Shown here piece by piece: positions 13,490 to 14,811 of a DNA stretch of 14,811 nt. Positions within the stretch are counted from its first letter, which is position 1. Each line of letters opens with the position of its first letter. The DNA lies in contig JAITJY010000080.1 of NCBI GenBank assembly GCA_031278675.1, positions 1 through 14,811 of the forward strand. Reading direction: 5' to 3'. The stretch is from Bifidobacteriaceae bacterium. GTDB lineage: Bacteria; Actinomycetota; Actinomycetes; Actinomycetales; WQXJ01. The position numbers and the translations under genes are program-made. The notes below the pieces were generated by a model. It saw only the letters and a program-made list of their open reading frames with translations, searched no databases and was not told the DNA's origin.

Positions 13490-14605
13490 ATGGTCACTGT
13501 TCCTCCCGCACATCCGTCCGGCGCGTTACCGCCCGCACTTAGTCCCGACCGGGTTGCCTACCACGTCGCCATAGTGATGGACGGCAACGGCCGTTGGGCG
13601 CGCCAGCGCGGCTTGCCTCGCACCGAGGGCCACCGCGCCGGTGAGGAGGCTTTGGTCGAATGTGTCGCCGGAGCGATCGAGGCTGGCGTCGGCTGGCTGT
13701 CCGCCTACGCCTTTTCGACCGAGAACTGGAAGCGGTCGCCGTCCGAGGTGCGCTTCTTGATGGGTTATTCGCGCCAAGTGCTGCGCCGCCGGCGTGATCT
13801 GTTCCATTCGTGGAACGTGCGGATCATTTGGTCCGGGCAGCGGCAACGCCTGTGGCCGTCGGTCCAGCGGGAATTGGACGATGCCGTCTTACTGACCCAG
13901 CACAACACCGGTTTGGTGCTCAACCTGTGCGTCAATTACGGTGGCCGGGCGGAAATCGTCGCGGCGGCCCAGGCCGCCGCCGCCGAAGCGATCCGGGAAG
14001 CCGGGCTAAGCGCCGGTGCGATGACCGGTGCAGGAGCCGGTGCGGGAATCGGTGCGGGAGTCGGTGCGGGAGTGGGAGCAGGGGCCGGTGCGGGGGCCGG
14101 TGCGGGAATCGGTGCGGGAATCGGCGCAGGGCCCGGTGCGAGCGCCGGTGCAGGGAGGCGCGCTGGGCCGGGGGAGGGGCTGGGCGCCGGTGCGGAGATC
14201 GGTGCGGGAATCGGTGCGGGAATCGGTGCGGAGATCGGTGCGGAGATCGGTGCAGGAACCGGTGCGATGACCGGTGCAGGAACCGGTGCGGGAGTGGGCG
14301 CAGGAACCGGTGCAGGAGCCGGTGCAGGGAGGCGCGCTGGGCCGGGGGAGGGGCTGGGCGCCGGAGCGGACGGCATCGTGCAACGAATCACCGAAGCCGG
14401 GCTGGACCGGGCGATCGGGCGTCCGCCCGTGGACCTGTTCTGGCGCACGAGCGGGGAACAACGGCTGTCGAACTTCCTGATCTGGGAGGCGGCCTACGCG
14501 GAACTGGTGTTCACGGACAAACTGTGGCCGGACGTTGACCGGCGGGACCTGTGGGCGGCGCTGGAGCAATATGCGGGGCGGCAGCGGCGCTACGGCTCCG
14601 CCTGA
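13490..14605 (+). CDS. uppS: Isoprenyl (undecaprenyl/decaprenyl) diphosphate synthase with a Gly/Ala-rich insertion
   Basis: Cis-prenyltransferase making the C50/C55 lipid carrier for cell-wall synthesis. The protein is 371 aa, but removing the repeat insertion (about residues 176-293) leaves 253 aa, the normal length. Conserved elements flank it: IVMDGNGRWA with catalytic Asp31, GHRAG (48-52), YAFSTENW (73-80), LCVNYGGRAEI (146-156), then RTSGEQRLSNFL (319-330) with Arg319, Arg325 and Ser327, and AYAELVFTDKLWPD with Glu338. The insertion is Gly-Ala-Gly-Ile/Val-like and stays in frame, replacing the variable loop between the helix after NYGGR and the RTSGE motif. The start ATG 13490 is chosen from family length and the -10 placement; the frame itself opens at 13421. 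It diverges from the propeller gene. Confidence 0.93.
   Translation: MVTVPPAHPSGALPPALSPDRVAYHVAIVMDGNGRWARQRGLPRTEGHRAGEEALVECVAGAIEAGVGWLSAYAFSTENWKRSPSEVRFLMGYSRQVLRRRRDLFHSWNVRIIWSGQRQRLWPSVQRELDDAVLLTQHNTGLVLNLCVNYGGRAEIVAAAQAAAAEAIREAGLSAGAMTGAGAGAGIGAGVGAGVGAGAGAGAGAGIGAGIGAGPGASAGAGRRAGPGEGLGAGAEIGAGIGAGIGAEIGAEIGAGTGAMTGAGTGAGVGAGTGAGAGAGRRAGPGEGLGAGADGIVQRITEAGLDRAIGRPPVDLFWRTSGEQRLSNFLIWEAAYAELVFTDKLWPDVDRRDLWAALEQYAGRQRRYGSA
14015..14368 (+). repeat. 12-bp tandem repeat array inside uppS
   Basis: Units of 12 bp such as GGTGCGGGAATC, GGTGCGGGAGTC and GGTGCAGGAACC encode Gly-Ala-Gly-X (X = Ile, Val, Ala, Thr). A larger block is duplicated: 14144-14190 and 14318-14364 are identical over 47 bp, 174 bp (58 codons) apart, encoding AGAGRRAGPGEGLGAG twice. 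Unit and block lengths are multiples of three, so copy-number change keeps the frame. The plus strand is strongly G-rich. Confidence 0.92.
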
Positions 14606-14640
14606 CGCGCCCGGGGGGGTCGAGGGCGAAGGCTCAGGCG
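14599..14640. terminator. Inverted repeat formed by the two convergent gene ends
   Basis: CGCCTGA (14599-14605, end of uppS) is complementary to TCAGGCG (14634-14640, end of the Fur gene). Each arm contains a stop codon. The loop is 28 nt and holds a G-run. It may act as a weak two-way terminator, but both genes simply ending in GCC-TGA would also produce it. Confidence 0.2.
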
Positions 14641-14811
14641 TGGCAAGCGGGGCACAGCCCCGCAATCTCCAGGGCGTGAGTGACCTCGGTGAAGCCGGCC
14701 GCCTGTGCTACCTGGTCGGCCCAGGCCTCGAAATCCGGCCCGGAGACCGGCTCGGACCTGCCGCAGGCGCGGCAAACCACATGATGATGATGACCTTCTT
14801 GGCCGCACAAC
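14634..14811 (-). CDS. zur: Fur-family metalloregulator, probably Zur, 3' part only
   Basis: The last 58 residues of a Fur-family repressor; the start lies beyond the window. The frame is identified by HHHHVVCRACGRSEPV followed by FTEVTHALEIAGLCPACHA. The first segment holds the His-rich metal site and the first CxxC; the second holds the conserved His-x-x-Glu region and the second CxxC, which together form the structural zinc site. The DNA-binding domain is not in view. Zur/FurB rather than iron-Fur is inferred from the close fit of the C-terminal pattern to mycobacterial FurB as recalled, and from the recO-uppS-furB neighbourhood. Zur would repress zinc-uptake genes. A 7-bp hairpin, GCGGGGC / GCCCCGC (14647-14663), lies inside its coding end. 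Confidence 0.8.
   Translation of the reverse strand, partial: LCGQEGHHHHVVCRACGRSEPVSGPDFEAWADQVAQAAGFTEVTHALEIAGLCPACHA

Noticed and set aside
13454..13513. ATG 13513 as start of the propeller protein
   Set aside because: Would overlap the divergent uppS coding start and cover its -10. GTG 13453 has an upstream AGGGTGAT and gives a sensible signal peptide.
13810..14538. Alternative frames over the uppS repeat, such as a Cys/Arg-rich 242-aa frame and a Pro/Ala-rich 170-aa minus-strand frame
   Set aside because: Produced by the repeat being almost stop-free in most frames. The uppS frame carries conserved enzyme motifs on both sides.
1..14811. tRNA, rRNA, insertion sequence or phage elements
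   Set aside because: No cloverleaf-like sequence, transposase, integrase or terminal inverted repeat was recognised by eye. A tRNA scan would be needed to exclude small RNAs formally.

Overview
The window is a stretch of high-GC chromosomal DNA with dense, short-spaced genes. Nearly every gene has its closest familiar relatives in Actinobacteria: a DUF3043 membrane protein, an ErpA-type Fe-S protein with a C-terminal C-x-C, a trpD not in a trp operon, a stand-alone Lrp/AsnC ligand-binding domain, a FadD15-type acyl-CoA ligase, and recO and uppS followed by a Fur/Zur regulator. Several genes have a TANNNT -10 hexamer 6-7 nt before the start codon, which implies leaderless mRNAs and also fits an actinobacterium. 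No plasmid, phage, transposon, tRNA, rRNA or CRISPR array was seen. The organism is inferred from gene content only.

Left part (1-5762): the 5' part of leucyl aminopeptidase pepA (minus strand, cut by the window edge) diverges from pyrD, a quinone-dependent dihydroorotate dehydrogenase. pyrD converges on a DUF3043 membrane protein. That gene diverges in turn from an M20 metallopeptidase, which overlaps an alpha/beta hydrolase. An ErpA-like Fe-S cluster protein and a convergent superoxide dismutase follow.

Middle (5763-10344): a degenerate response-regulator receiver protein lies 5 nt upstream of trpD (plus strand). On the minus strand, a predicted lipoprotein is joined through an ATGA stop/start overlap to a 93-aa Lrp/AsnC ligand-binding domain protein. 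A long-chain acyl-CoA ligase follows, with a palindromic operator candidate over its -35 region. In many actinobacteria the cytochrome bc1-aa3 genes lie between erpA and trpD. Here only sodA and the receiver gene do, which hints at loss or relocation of that respiratory cluster.

Right part (10345-14811): recO, a secreted PQQ-type beta-propeller lipoprotein (minus), uppS, and the 3' end of a Fur-family, probably Zur, regulator. This part holds three unrelated tandem repeats: a GGCGGAC-rich block before recO, a 10-bp array between recO and the propeller gene, and a 12-bp array inside uppS. The last adds about 118 Gly/Ala-rich residues to an otherwise normal 253-aa undecaprenyl diphosphate synthase and is the most striking feature of the window.

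Most genes are housekeeping: pyrimidine, tryptophan, cell-wall lipid and Fe-S biogenesis, DNA repair, and oxidative and metal stress. No multi-gene novel system is evident. The unusual content is the repeat-expanded uppS, the clustered repeats, the degenerate receiver, the uncharacterised lipoprotein/RAM pair, and the promoter architecture.
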